A stretch of DNA of 64,000 bases, from NCBI GenBank assembly GCA_002104945.1, contig MCFH01000003.1, positions 868,001-932,000 on the forward strand, given 5' to 3'. The DNA is from Piromyces finnis (Eukaryota; Neocallimastigomycota; Neocallimastigomycetes; Neocallimastigales; Neocallimastigaceae). The position numbers were made by a program, and so were the translations under genes. Below the pieces are notes generated by a model. That model did no database searches. It was not told where the DNA came from and saw nothing but the letters and a program-made list of their open reading frames with translations. Below, one piece after another: positions 51,213 through 62,184 of the stretch. The first letter of the stretch is position 1, and each line of letters starts with the position of its first letter.

Positions 51213-54200
51213 ATGGATGTTCATAATACACCAAGAATAATTTATTATAATTTCCCATCTCGAGAAAACAATGAAAATTCCAATTTAAACTCATTTCTAA
51301 CCTTTAATTCATATATTCCAGAGGAATTTTTAAATAATAACTCTAATTTTATTACTAATTCTCCAATAACTTGTAATTCAATGCTCGATTCTGGTTCTTC
51401 ATGTAACTTTATTTCTACCACATTTGTGGAAAAATATAAATTAATTAAAAGAAAACTAAAAAACAAATTAATTATAAAAGGTATTAGTGGGTTTACCACT
51501 GATATTAATGATTATGTCTATTTAAAATTTCAATTAAAGATTTTTATCAAAAATAAGTGTCATTTTGTATCTTTTAAAGAAAAATTCTTAACTTCAGAGC
51601 ATATTCCTATGGATTTATTATTTGGAAATAAATTCATGAAAAAATTTAATATTCATTTTAATTATAAAAATAATCATTTATATTGTAATAATTTTAAACA
51701 TTTCAATAATTTTAAGAATTTCAAAAATTTTTCAAAAATTTCTCTTTCAAAAAAAGATTCTAATAATTCATTTTCTGACAATACTAATAATAATTCTACT
51801 AATTTCCCTCATAAACCTAATTCTCAAGACAAATTTAATAACTCTACGTCTTTTAATAAGAGTGATATCAATTGTTTTATCCATTCATTTCTATCTGAAA
51901 ATGTCGAAAATTTTGATGATGATGAAGAAAATGACCTAACCCTTATTATGGATGAAATCCCTAATAAATATAAAGACCATGCTATTGTTTTCAGTAAGTC
52001 AAAAGCTGATAAGTTACCACCACATCGTTTAACTGATTGTAAAATAGTCCTAGAAAATGATGCCACTTTACATTATGGACCTATTTATCCTTTGTCAAGA
52101 CAAGAGGAAGAAGCCTTACAAGAATATATTAATGAAAATCTCAAAAAAGGTTTTATTAGACCCTCTGAATCTCCTGCAGGTTATCCTGTTGTTTTCCAGA
52201 AGAAAAAAGATGGCTCATTAAGGGTCTGTATTGATTACAAAAAGTTGAACGCTGTAACAGTAAGAAATTCGTACCCTTTACCTTTAATTTCAGATATCAT
52301 TGAAAGGGTTAGGGGTTCAAAAATTTTCACTAAATTAGATTTGAGATTAGCTTATAATTTGATAAGAATAAAAGAAGGTGATGAATATAAGACCGCTTTT
52401 AGAACAAAGTTTGGCCATTACGAATATTTAGTAATGCCATATGGATTAAAAAATGCACCAGCAACATTTCAATCATTCATAAATTCTATATTACGCGAAT
52501 ATTTGGATAAATTTGTTATTTTATACATGGATGATATTTTAATTTTCTCGGAAAATCTTAACGATCATATCAACCATGTAAGATCTGTTTTAGAAAAAAT
52601 TAATACAAAACAATTTATATGCAAAATTTGAAAAATGTGAATTTCATAAAAATGAAGTTGAATTCTTAGGTTTCACTATCACAGGTAATGGTATCTCTAC
52701 CGATCCAAAGAAGATCGAAGCTATTAAAGAATGGCATAGACCAAAATGTGTTAAAGATGTTCAACACTTTCTTGGTCTTTGTAATTATTATAGAAGGTTG
52801 TTAATAATTTTGCAAAAATTGCCAAACCTTTACATAATTTAACTAGGAAAGATGTTAAATTTCATTGGGATAAGACATGTGATGATGCTTTTGTAAAATT
52901 ACAAAATAAATTAATTACTTCTCCCGTTTTAGTTTTTCCTGATACTAATAGGCCGTTCATAGTAGAATGTGATGCCAGTAATTTCGCAATAGGTTCCGTT
53001 TTATCTCAATATGATGATGATAAAAAACTACATCCTGTTGCTTATTTTTCCAGAAGTTTAAATGATACAGAAAGGAACTATTCCATTACGGATAAAGAAC
53101 TTCTTTCTATTAAATCTGCTTTCTCAGCTTGGCGACATCTACTTTTAGGTGCCAAATTTAAAGTAAAAGTTTATACAGACCACCGTAATTTACTTTATAC
53201 TTTAGGTGGAAAAATTCAAAATCAACGACAACATCGTTGGCATCTCTTCTTCCAGGAATATGATTTTGAATTAATTTATCGCCAAGGAAGAAAAAATGGT
53301 AAGCCAGATAGTCTTTCTAGAAGACCTGATTATAATTCTGGTAATGAACAAATTAAACCTGAGAATATTTTAGATATAAAAAATATTAAAAATATTCCAT
53401 GTTTTGTGGGAATTCTTAGTGACTTTATTGATAAAATTATTGAATATACTAAAACAGATGATACTGCAAACGATATTAGATTATATTTTGCACCAAATAA
53501 TGCTAATCAAGGTTATTTTTATAGACCTTTTAGGAAAATGAATAAATTCAAAATTCAAAATAATATGATTCTTTATAATAATTTAATATATATTCCTGAA
53601 GCTTTAAGATTAGAAGTACTAATGCGATACCATGAAAATCCTGCTGCTGGTCATTTGAATATTAAAAGAACTGAAGAATTAATTACTAGAAACTATTGGT
53701 GGCCAAAAATTCATAAAGATGTTACTGAATTTGTTAATTCTTGTGAAACTTGTACTAGGAACAAATCCAATAAACACAAAAAATATGGTCCTTTACAACC
53801 TTTAGAAACTCCTGATAGACCATGGCGTTCTGTTGAAATTGACTTTTTATGTGGTTTACCTGATTCTAAAGGATATACTGTTCTAATGGTTACTGTAGAT
53901 AGATTTTCAAAAATGATTCACTTAGTTCCTTTTAAGAAAATACCTGATGCTAAACAAACAGCTACAGCTTTTATTAAAAATATATTTAAACTTCATGGAT
54001 TACCTTCTGATATTTATACTGATCGCGGTTCTCAATTTACTAGTGATCTTTGGAATAGTTTAATGGAAGAACTTAAAGTTAAAACTAAAATTGCTACCAC
54101 TGATCATCATGAAACAGTCGGACAAGTTGAAAGATGTAATTCTTTTATTGAGCAATATCTCCGCTGTTATTCAAAGTCCCATTATCATGATGGCTGGGTT

Positions 54201-54893
54201 GAATGGATTCACTTAGCCGAATTTGTTTATAACAATTCTATTAATGAGTCTACCAAACAAAGTCCTTTCTTTATTAACTATGGATTCCACCCTCCTGTTG
54301 ATGATGTTTTTCTTTATGACAAATCCTATACTAATAATAATTTTATTAGAAATGTTTGTGATAATTTTAATTATGTTAAAGAAGTTTTATTTAGAGCCAA
54401 GGATTTATATAAAAAACATGCCGATAAGAAAAGGATGTCACCTCCTATATTTAAAGTTGGCGATAAAGTTTGGATTCAAGCACCTCCATCCTTTTCTACG
54501 GAAGAAACTCCAAAACTTTCACCTTGTAAATACGGACCTTATAAAGTTTTAGAAGTTTTGGAAAATAACAATTATAAAATAGATATACATAGCTCCCCTT
54601 TCCCAAAACATCATCCAATCTTCCATATTTCGGAACTTGAACCTTTTATTCCTACCCCTTCAAGATTTTTATCAAGATCAAAGGACCCCGAATCAATTAA
54701 AGATATCATTGAAATTGCAGGATTTAGAACTAACTATAAACTTAATAGGTATGAATACAAAATTAGATATAAATACCGCTCTCAATATAATTGGGTTCCT
54801 TCTAGTGAAGTTGAAGATAATCCAAGGAATCAAAATATATTCTTATTATATTTAAAAAATAACAGGAAGCCTATTGATATCGCTTATAACTGA
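51213..54893 (+). pseudogene. Gypsy B Pol (protease, RT, RNase H, integrase, chromodomain-like end)
   Basis: ATG at 51213. Protease motif LDSGSSCNFIS (about 51388); RT with VCIDYKKLNAVTV, LVMPYGLKNAPATFQ and ILYMDDILIFSE (52520); RNase H CDASNFAIGSVLS and YTDHRNLLYT; integrase zinc motif HLNIKRTEELI ... CETCTRN (53655-53760); core VEIDFLCGLPD, IYTDRGSQFTSD and ETVGQVERCNSFIE; CKYGPYKVLEVL (GPY/F module); and YEYKIRYKYRSQYNWVPSSE, a chromodomain-like end. An extra base near 52610 and a missing base near 52798 shift the frame for about 185 nt and then restore it; no other break is seen across roughly 1226 codons. Confidence 0.88.
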
Positions 54894-54929
54894 AAAATAA
54901 AGAAATGAAGAGAGAGAGAGAGAAAGAAC

Positions 54930-55118
54930 GAATAACAATGAAAAAATAAAATTATTACAATATAATTTTTTTTCAATTAAACTCATCACAAATTTAAAAA
55001 TTGAAATTTCAAAAATTTTTATATTCATTATTTTCCAACTATAAATTTTATTTTTTAATTTATTATTATTAATATTTTCAATATTAAATTTTAAAATTTT
55101 CAAAAAACATAAAAAACC
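54930..55118. other. Probable start of Gypsy B 3' LTR
   Basis: Follows the polypurine tract; AT-rich. Its continuation is expected after the solo LTR at 56354. End points not defined. Confidence 0.35.
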
Positions 55119-55388
55119 TGTAACAACGCGAGAGACTTCAGGTTAACACAATACTAATTAACTATTTTTTGTATTAATAGTATATTTTATTAATAATTTG
55201 ATTATTTAATATTATTAATACAAATTAACCTAAATACTAATTCTAAAGACTAAATTTACATAAATTTTATAAATTATTTATATTTACTATTTATAAGTAT
55301 TCTTATTTAATAATTATGAATAAACATTATTCATATTAATTGCTAACTTCAATTATTTAAATAAAAAAGAAGAAATAGAAATAGACAA

Positions 55389-55434
55389 ATATTATGGATT
55401 AAATATAGCGATTGCTATATTTAATCCATAATAT
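55389..55434. repeat. Perfect 21-bp palindrome with 4-nt loop
   Basis: Left arm 55389-55409, loop GATT 55410-55413, right arm 55414-55434, no mismatch (core GGATTAAATATAGC/GCTATATTTAATCC). It lies inside the solo LTR, immediately before the tRNA-like relic. Confidence 0.9.
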
Positions 55435-55435
55435 A

Positions 55436-55515
55436 GAGAACCCGGAGTCGAACACATGACAAGTAGGTCAGCGTCCAACAACCTGACTGCGAAGCCAGCT
55501 TGGGAAACCCCGAAA
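55436..55515 (-). pseudogene. tRNA-like relic in solo LTR
   Basis: GC-rich block whose minus strand has a GTTCGACTCC B-box-like sequence and a CTGGC/GTCAG stem around TTCGCA. No acceptor pairing, so not a functional tRNA gene; it could be captured tRNA sequence. Confidence 0.35.
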
Positions 55516-56353
55516 TACAATTGTAGTAATTATATTGTAATGTATATAATAAATAGTACAATATAATTATTGATAACTCAATATTAAAATTTAATATTAA
55601 ATTATATGTATATAGAAAGAAAAAAATAATAAAAAAATTAAATATAGAATTAAGATTAGAACTTAGCGAGTTTATTATAAGGATTTATAATAAACAACAA
55701 AAACACAAATGGGAAGGAGGATAAGAGTGAGATGTATTAAAATTATGTTTTAATAATATGTTTTTTATTAAAATAGAATTATTTGTTATTTATTATAATT
55801 AATTTTTCTTATAATAATAACTCTTGAATTTCTAAAGAATTTCAAGAGTGTCTTATTTATATTTTTATTAGAAATTAAGGTTAAATAAATGGGTTCTAAT
55901 CTTAACAAATTAAATGTTTAGGAAAAGACTAGAAGAAAAACCTAAACAAGTTTTCGACCAATATTCTAATCATATTAGTCATCGTGTAAATTCTAAGTAA
56001 AACCAATTATAATAATCGGGAAAACCTTAAAATACCGATTTCCTAAAGTAAATCCGTGTTTAGATATAATATGTAAATTAATTAGTAATACACAATTAAA
56101 TTACAGGATTCTTATATATAAATATTATTTAAAAATCAAATGTATAAAATATTATTTAACTAAATAAATTAAATGAATAAATTAAGTGCATAAAATATTA
56201 TTTAACTAAATAAATTAAATAAATAAATTAAGTGTATAAAATATTATGTAACTAAATAAATAAATAAATTATTAAACTAATAAGAAATATTAATTATTTA
56301 GATTGAAATAATTATTATTTCTTACAACAATTTTGGTGAAAAGGTACAAAACC

Positions 56354-57373
56354 TTTATACGTTACAAAACCTTTTAAAATTGAAATTTAAAATTTCAAAA
56401 AAATCAAAATTTCAATTATAACAGTTGTACAACACAAAAAATTACAAAAACATGTTTTTCATACAATACATATGTATTTCATAACAAAATTTCATTTTTA
56501 TCAAATTTTGACAACTTTTGAAATTTCGTGAAATGGCCATTTAAAATTCATTCCTCCATCCTCATGTGACCATTTCGAAGTTTCAAAAATTTTGAAAATC
56601 TTAAAATTTTAATATTTTAAATTCAATATATGATAGTCCACTATCAAAAAATTGTCTAGTATCCAATTTTAGTGGAAGGGCGTTGTCAAAATCTCAATTC
56701 ATGAAATTTGACATTTCATGAAATTTCATAATTTTGAATTATTAGTTAAATTAATTAAAATATTAATTTAATAATATTTTACTAATAATAGTTTATTTAA
56801 TATAAATATTAATTGGAAAGCTATTTATTATCCGGAGATAAATAGTGTAACAATTAATTAATATTAAACAAACCTATTAGTAAAATAAGATTCATTTAAA
56901 CAATTATTAATATTATTTTTAACAACTTATTAATATCAATATTTAAAGAAAATTATATTTTTATATTATTATATTATTATATTTTATTAATATTTATATT
57001 TATATTATTATACATGTATAACTTAAAAATATTATCATTATTATACTTTATTAATATCAATATTATATTAAAAATGAAAGTATAAATAAGTTGAACAAAG
57101 AACGATTTTAAGAAGTTCTTTGTGAGATTATTAATACTCATTTTTTATATAGTAAATTCAATATTTAAAAATTAATAATTATTATTTATATATTAATAAA
57201 AAGCTGAATAAAATAACTCTTTAAAAACTATATTTATTATTCCTTATCTTAACACTTACTTTACTATATAATTAAGTCTATCCTAACCTAGTAGACTTAA
57301 TTATAAACTTAAATCCAGGTATAATAATAATTTTATATTTATTAATTTCATTATTTATTAGTTTCTCGGCCTT
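56354..57373. other. Gene-free region with GAAATTTC-type inverted repeats
   Basis: No coding relic. Many short self-complementary words (ATGAAATTTGACATTTCAT near 56700; AAATTTTGA). Probably the rest of the Gypsy B 3' LTR followed by the Gypsy C 3' LTR on the other strand; borders not defined. The Gypsy C polypurine-like AAAAGGCCGAGAAAC is the complement of about 57361-57375. Confidence 0.4.
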
Positions 57374-60300
57374 TTAAGAATTAACTTCGTCCCTTGAAGT
57401 TAAATTTTGTTCTGGTAGAACGTAAGGAAAAATATTTTTAATATGTACATTTCTATCAAGTAGTTTTCCTGTATGTTGATCTTCAAGTACGACAGTATTA
57501 AATTTTTGTTTATTAACAACTTTATAAGGACCATAAAAATAAGGATTTAATTTACTTCTTCTTATTAATTTTATCATAACATAATCTCCCGGTTTATAAG
57601 TTTTCTTTAAAGCTTTGGATAAGCCTATTCTATGTTCCCAATATTGATTAGCATGATTAGAATATTCAGTAGCTTGTTTTACCCAATTTTGATGCCTTAA
57701 AAATCTTCTAAAAATATATTCTTCTGTTTCATTAGGATCTTTATAAATATCAGGAAACATTATTTCTAATGGCCATGTGTCTCTTCTACCATATAATAAT
57801 TCGAAACTACTAAACTTTGTTTTTGAATTTTTGGTAGTTCTAAGTGACCATAATGCAGATGGTAGATATTCATCCCATTCAGATTCATTTTCAATTAAGA
57901 GTCTTAAAGTTTTTCCTATTTCTTTGTTTCTATTCTCAATCATACCATTAGATTGTGGGTGATGAGGAGAAACAAAATGAACCCATGATCCATATAAATC
58001 AATCATCATTTTAGTAATATCAGAAATAAATGAACTTCCATTATCAGTAACAATTATTTCTGGTGGACCATGTCTTGTTATTACTTCTATTAAAAATTTT
58101 ATTACTTCTTCTGATTTCATATTTGGAATTGCTTTAGCTTCAACCCATTTAGTGAAATAATCAACAAGGGTAATAATATAAGAATTTCCATGTTTAGTAA
58201 GTGGTAATGGATCAACTATATCTAATCCGACTCTAGTAAATGGTTGTTCAATTGGGGTTATATTATCTTCAGTATTTTTAGGTAAAGGCTTAGGTCTACA
58301 AAGTTGACATTTTCTACAGGACTTTACCCACATTCTAACATCATTCCAAATACCAGGCCAATAATAAGATTTTGAAATTCTATTTGTGGTCTTTTCAGCA
58401 CTTTCATGACCAACAGAATGAGTACGACTAATAATATCTTTTTTATCTTCATCTTTATAAATAACTTTAAGATATAATTTATCTTTTTTTATAATAAAGA
58501 GTATTATCAACAACTTGATAATTTTTAGTAAAATATTTTTTTATTCCTTCAGGTAGGTCTAAATCTTGGATTAAAATCAGACAAAATTGCATAAGCACAA
58601 TTTACTATTTCATCAGAATTTTTAGAAGGTAATCTTGAAAGGGCATCAGCAAAAACATTTTTCTTTCCTTTATCATATTTTAATTCAATTTTATATTTAT
58701 TAAATTCTTCAATCCATCTAGCATGTCTACCTTTTGATGGAATATTCTTTTTATAAAATCCCAGTAATGGTTTATGATCAGTAATTAATATGGTAGGATT
58801 TTTATTACTTATGATATATTGGCGAAATTGTAGAATTGCATAATAAATAGCTAATCCTTCAAGGTCAGTAACAGAATAATTCTTTTCTGAAGTAGATAAA
58901 GTACGACTAATACAACAAATTGGATGTTCCAATTTGTCCCCCTCCACCTGTAAGAGTACAGCACCAATGCCATTAGTTGATGCATCAGTACGAATAATAA
59001 ATTCTTTATTAAAATCAGGATAACTTAAAATAGGATCACTTAATAGACATTGTCGGATATCTTCAAAAGCATTATTACATTCTTGTGACAAAATATATTC
59101 TTGGTCTTTCTTTAAATTAAAAAGAGAGTTTGCTCTAATAGAAAAATTTTGAATAAACTTGCGGTAGTAACTAGCTAAACCTAGGAATGATCTTAGTTCA
59201 TTAACATTTCTTGGAGCATTCCATAAAGCAATACTTTGAACTTTAGAAGGAACAGTTTTTAATCCGTTAGGTGTAAGTACATGTCCTAGTACTTCTACCT
59301 TTTCTTGAAAGAATTTACATTTTTGTAAATTAAGAGAAAGATTATATTTAGATAATATTTCAAAAACTTGTTGTAAATGATAAAGATGTTCTTCTGGTGA
59401 TTTAGAATAAACAACAATATCATCAATGTAAACAAAAAGACATTTACCAATTAATGGTAAAAGAATCCTATTCATTTCTCGCTGGAAAGTAGCGGGTGCA
59501 TTAGTTAAACCAAATGGCATTACTTTAAAATTATAATTACCAAATTTTGTTGTAAAAGCAGTTTTTTCAATATCATTTGGGTTCATAGGAATTTTGTGGT
59601 AGCCAGAATATAAATCTAAAGCAGAAAATATTTTTGCACCATTAACAGAAGAGATTAATTCATCAATAAAAGAATAAAAGGAAGTGCATAAGAATCCTTA
59701 ATAGTAATTTCATTAAGTCTTCTATAATCAATACACATTCTCCATTTACCATTTTTCTTTTGTACAAGTAAAACTGGAAATGACCATGGAGAGTGAGAAG
59801 GAGTAATTAAACCTTTATCAAGTAATGAAAGAATTTCACTTTTTAAAATATCAGCATGTTCCTTAGATAATTTATAAGGTTTTAATTTTATTGGTTTATT
59901 AGTAGTAGTAATTATAGAATGAGGTTCTAAATCCGCAGTAGTTAATTGACACATTGATGTAGCCATACAATTTTTATATTTATTTATAATGTGTTCAAAT
60001 TTTGATTTAATATTATCAGGTGTTGAATTTAAGATTTCTTTTAACGTATCTTGAAATTCTTGGTTTTCTTCTTTTGAAATAATTATAGAATTCATTAAGG
60101 GAATATCATTAGCATCATTATCATTACTGTTGATAATGTTTGTAATTTTCTTTAAACCTTTTTTAGTTTTCTGGTATATATAATCATCGTCAGGGTCAAT
60201 AAATAAACGGTATTTCTTTTGAATACCTCTTCCAAAAATTATATCAAAGTATGGATTACTTTGTTCAATAATATAAAATTTTTCTAAAATAGTACAACAA

Positions 60301-61219
60301 TTATTAATATTTATTTTTAAAGTAGTAAAACATTTGTAGGAACAGTAGTACCATTAGCAATAGTTATATTTTGTTCCTCATCACTTTTTCCAATATTTTT
60401 ATTTGATAGTTTATTAAAACCATTTGTAGTAATGATATTGACATTTGCGCCAGTATCATAAAGAATTTTTAAATATTTTCCATTTATATCACCAATTATT
60501 AATGGAATATTAGAGTTATTAAAGGAGTACATCACTTTTTCAACTTTAGGTTTACATCCTTGTTCTAATTCTTTTCTAAGTGATGGACTAGCAGAAAGTA
60601 ATTGAGAAAGACTTATTTTTGGATATAAATTATTTGCTTCTTTAATTATACTAAATTTATCTTTGGTTTTTAACATTTGTATTTCTGTCATATTTCTTTT
60701 TGTGGTTACTTTGGTTTTGACAGAATTTTTCTTTACTTTTACATCACTTGTTTCATTATTATTTTTAAAAGTTTCTTCATTGGTAGAATCATTAGAGTTA
60801 TTAATTTCAATAGGTTGGATATGTTCTTTTGTATTAGTAACTTCTTCTAAAGGTATTTCATTTGTATTATTTTGTTCTTCTTCAATTTCTATTTCTATTT
60901 CTTCATTTGGGGTTTCTTCCATAACTTCATCTTTATCTTCGCTAATTTTTCTTCTACGAGTATCTCTAATAGCCTTCTTTTGTTGTTTTAAATTCCTAAT
61001 GTTAGGTTGGTTAAGTATTGAGGGTTTGACAATACTTTTATTATTTGGTGATATTTTATTTTTATCTAATGTTTTAACATTTATTTTCTTCTTTTGAGCC
61101 GCATTAATAGAATAATTATTTTCATTAGAGATATTAGAATTTATTTGTGCTTCTTGTGTATTTTGTGAACTATTTGCAATTTTAGTTTTTATGAGAGATT
61201 GCTTACTCCCATTATTTAG
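57374..61219 (-). pseudogene. Gypsy C Pol (protease, RT, RNase H, integrase), several frameshifts
   Basis: The frame is open from the frameshift site to 60317 and includes a Glu/Lys-rich linker and protease LYDTGANVNIITTNG (about 60440), with DTG intact. A one-base shift near 60327 leads to 60325-59655 ([20 protein letters not shown]). Another near 59680 leads to 59670-58549: KIFSALDLYSGYHKIPM, FVYIDDIVVYSK (59400), RNase H RTDASTNGIGAVLLQ and TDHKPLLGF. Two further shifts near 58550 and 58500 lead to the integrase: HESAEKTTNRISKSYYW, CRKCQLCRP, GLDIVDPLP, VTDNGSSFISD, HHPQSNGMIENRN and YFYGPYKVV. Most breaks lie in A or T runs, so assembly error is possible for some. Confidence 0.87.
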
Positions 61220-61225
61220 TTTAAA
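61192..61225 (-). promoter_or_regulatory. -1 ribosomal frameshift signal, Gypsy C
   Basis: T TTA AAC in the gag frame (61225-61219), 7-nt spacer TAAATAA that includes the gag stop, stem TGGGAG (61211-61206), 8-nt loop TAAGCAAT, CTCTCA (61197-61192) with one G-U pair. Same geometry as Gypsy A; pol is in the -1 frame and open. Confidence 0.8.
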
Positions 61226-62184
61226 TGATTGTATTCGTCATCTAATTCTGGACAATCATTCGTAGTATGACCTATTCTTTTACAATTTAAGCAAACATTA
61301 ATTTTTAGGTCAGCAAGCTTTTGAGTTATTTCTTTTAACTCATCATCATTATTTTGTGGGTATTTTAAGGTACTTCTTCTTTGCTCAACGTTTTGATTAA
61401 TATTATTAAATCTTGAATAATTATTGTTATCATTATTGTAGTTATTACTTTGAATATTACTATTATAATTATTATTTCTATAGTTATTAGTATAATTTCT
61501 ATTATTATAATTTTTGAAACTATTTTGAGTAGTGTTATTGTTATTCATTCGGTTATAACTATTAAAATTATTTGAATATGCTCTATCATTATTTCTTTGA
61601 GCATTATTATCATTTGGAGACCTTCTAGAACTAATGGAAGTTCTTATTTTTGGTCTATTTTCTTCAACTATATTGAAAATTTTCTCTTTCTTAATAGTAA
61701 TGTTTCTGGCTTCTTCTAAACTTTTTGGTTCAGCTTCTAAAAGTGCTTCGTAAGTTTTAGTAAGGTTTCTAAAAGCATTAATGTAGTAGGACAATATGAT
61801 TTCATTTGACATTTTTAAGTTTGTTTTATTTATTAAAGAGTCAACTTTAATATTGAATTCAGATACACTTTCATTTTTCTTTATTGTAATAGTAGACAAT
61901 TCTAATAATCTAGAATTCTTTGGTACTGAACCTTTAAAATGACTTTTAAGGTTTTTGATGATGGTATTATAATCATCTGGTGTTTCTTTATTTAATGCAT
62001 TAACTACAATTGTTCTAGCTGTACCTGTAGTTAATGATATAAGGTATTCTAACTTTTCTTGTTCTGGTACCTTATATAAATTACACCAATGTTTAAAAGA
62101 AAATTCCCAATCATCAAATTCAACCTTTGTTGAACCCAAAATAGGTATTCTATTAAAGGTAATACCTTTAGTAGTATTATCCAT
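61216..62184 (-). CDS. Gypsy C Gag with CCHC zinc knuckle (322 aa)
   Basis: Complete frame: ATG at 62184 (MDNTTKGITFNRIPILGSTK), capsid region with WEFSFKHWCNLYKV and YNTIIKNLKSHFKGSVPKNS, an Asn-rich tract (61400-61560) and knuckle CLNCKRIGHTTNDC near 61270. The stop TAA (61216-61218) follows directly after the slippery heptamer. The only intact ORF of this element. Confidence 0.88.
   Translation of the reverse strand: MDNTTKGITFNRIPILGSTKVEFDDWEFSFKHWCNLYKVPEQEKLEYLISLTTGTARTIVVNALNKETPDDYNTIIKNLKSHFKGSVPKNSRLLELSTITIKKNESVSEFNIKVDSLINKTNLKMSNEIILSYYINAFRNLTKTYEALLEAEPKSLEEARNITIKKEKIFNIVEENRPKIRTSISSRRSPNDNNAQRNNDRAYSNNFNSYNRMNNNNTTQNSFKNYNNRNYTNNYRNNNYNSNIQSNNYNNDNNNYSRFNNINQNVEQRRSTLKYPQNNDDELKEITQKLADLKINVCLNCKRIGHTTNDCPELDDEYNHLN

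Larger units (their letters stand above)
50275..54929 (+). mobile_element. Gypsy B: Ty3/Gypsy chromovirus-like retrotransposon
   Basis: Plus-strand gag (50275-51189), pol (51213-54893) and a polypurine tract GAAATGAAGAGAGAGAGAGA (about 54901-54920) near the expected 3' LTR start. Distinct in sequence from Gypsy A and C. The 5' LTR was not identified. The 3' LTR region is interrupted by a solo LTR at 55119. Confidence 0.8.
55119..56348 (+). repeat. Solo LTR (1230 bp) in Gypsy B 3' flank
   Basis: TGTAACAACGCGAG ... AAAAGGTACA with AAACC duplicated at 55114-55118 and 56349-56353. Same family as 44168-45431: shares AGGAAAAGACTAGAAGAAAA (about 55920), AAACCTTAA and a hairpin ACTCTTGAA/TTCAAGAGT (55820-55849), whose counterpart is ACTCTGGA/TCCAGAGT. 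Confidence 0.82.

Noticed and set aside
55436-55515. Functional tRNA
   Set aside because: The ends do not pair as an acceptor stem and the T arm is incomplete.
55119-56348. 3' LTR of Gypsy B
   Set aside because: It has its own 5-bp duplication AAACC on both sides, and the Gypsy B polypurine tract lies 200 nt earlier, so it is a separate solo LTR.
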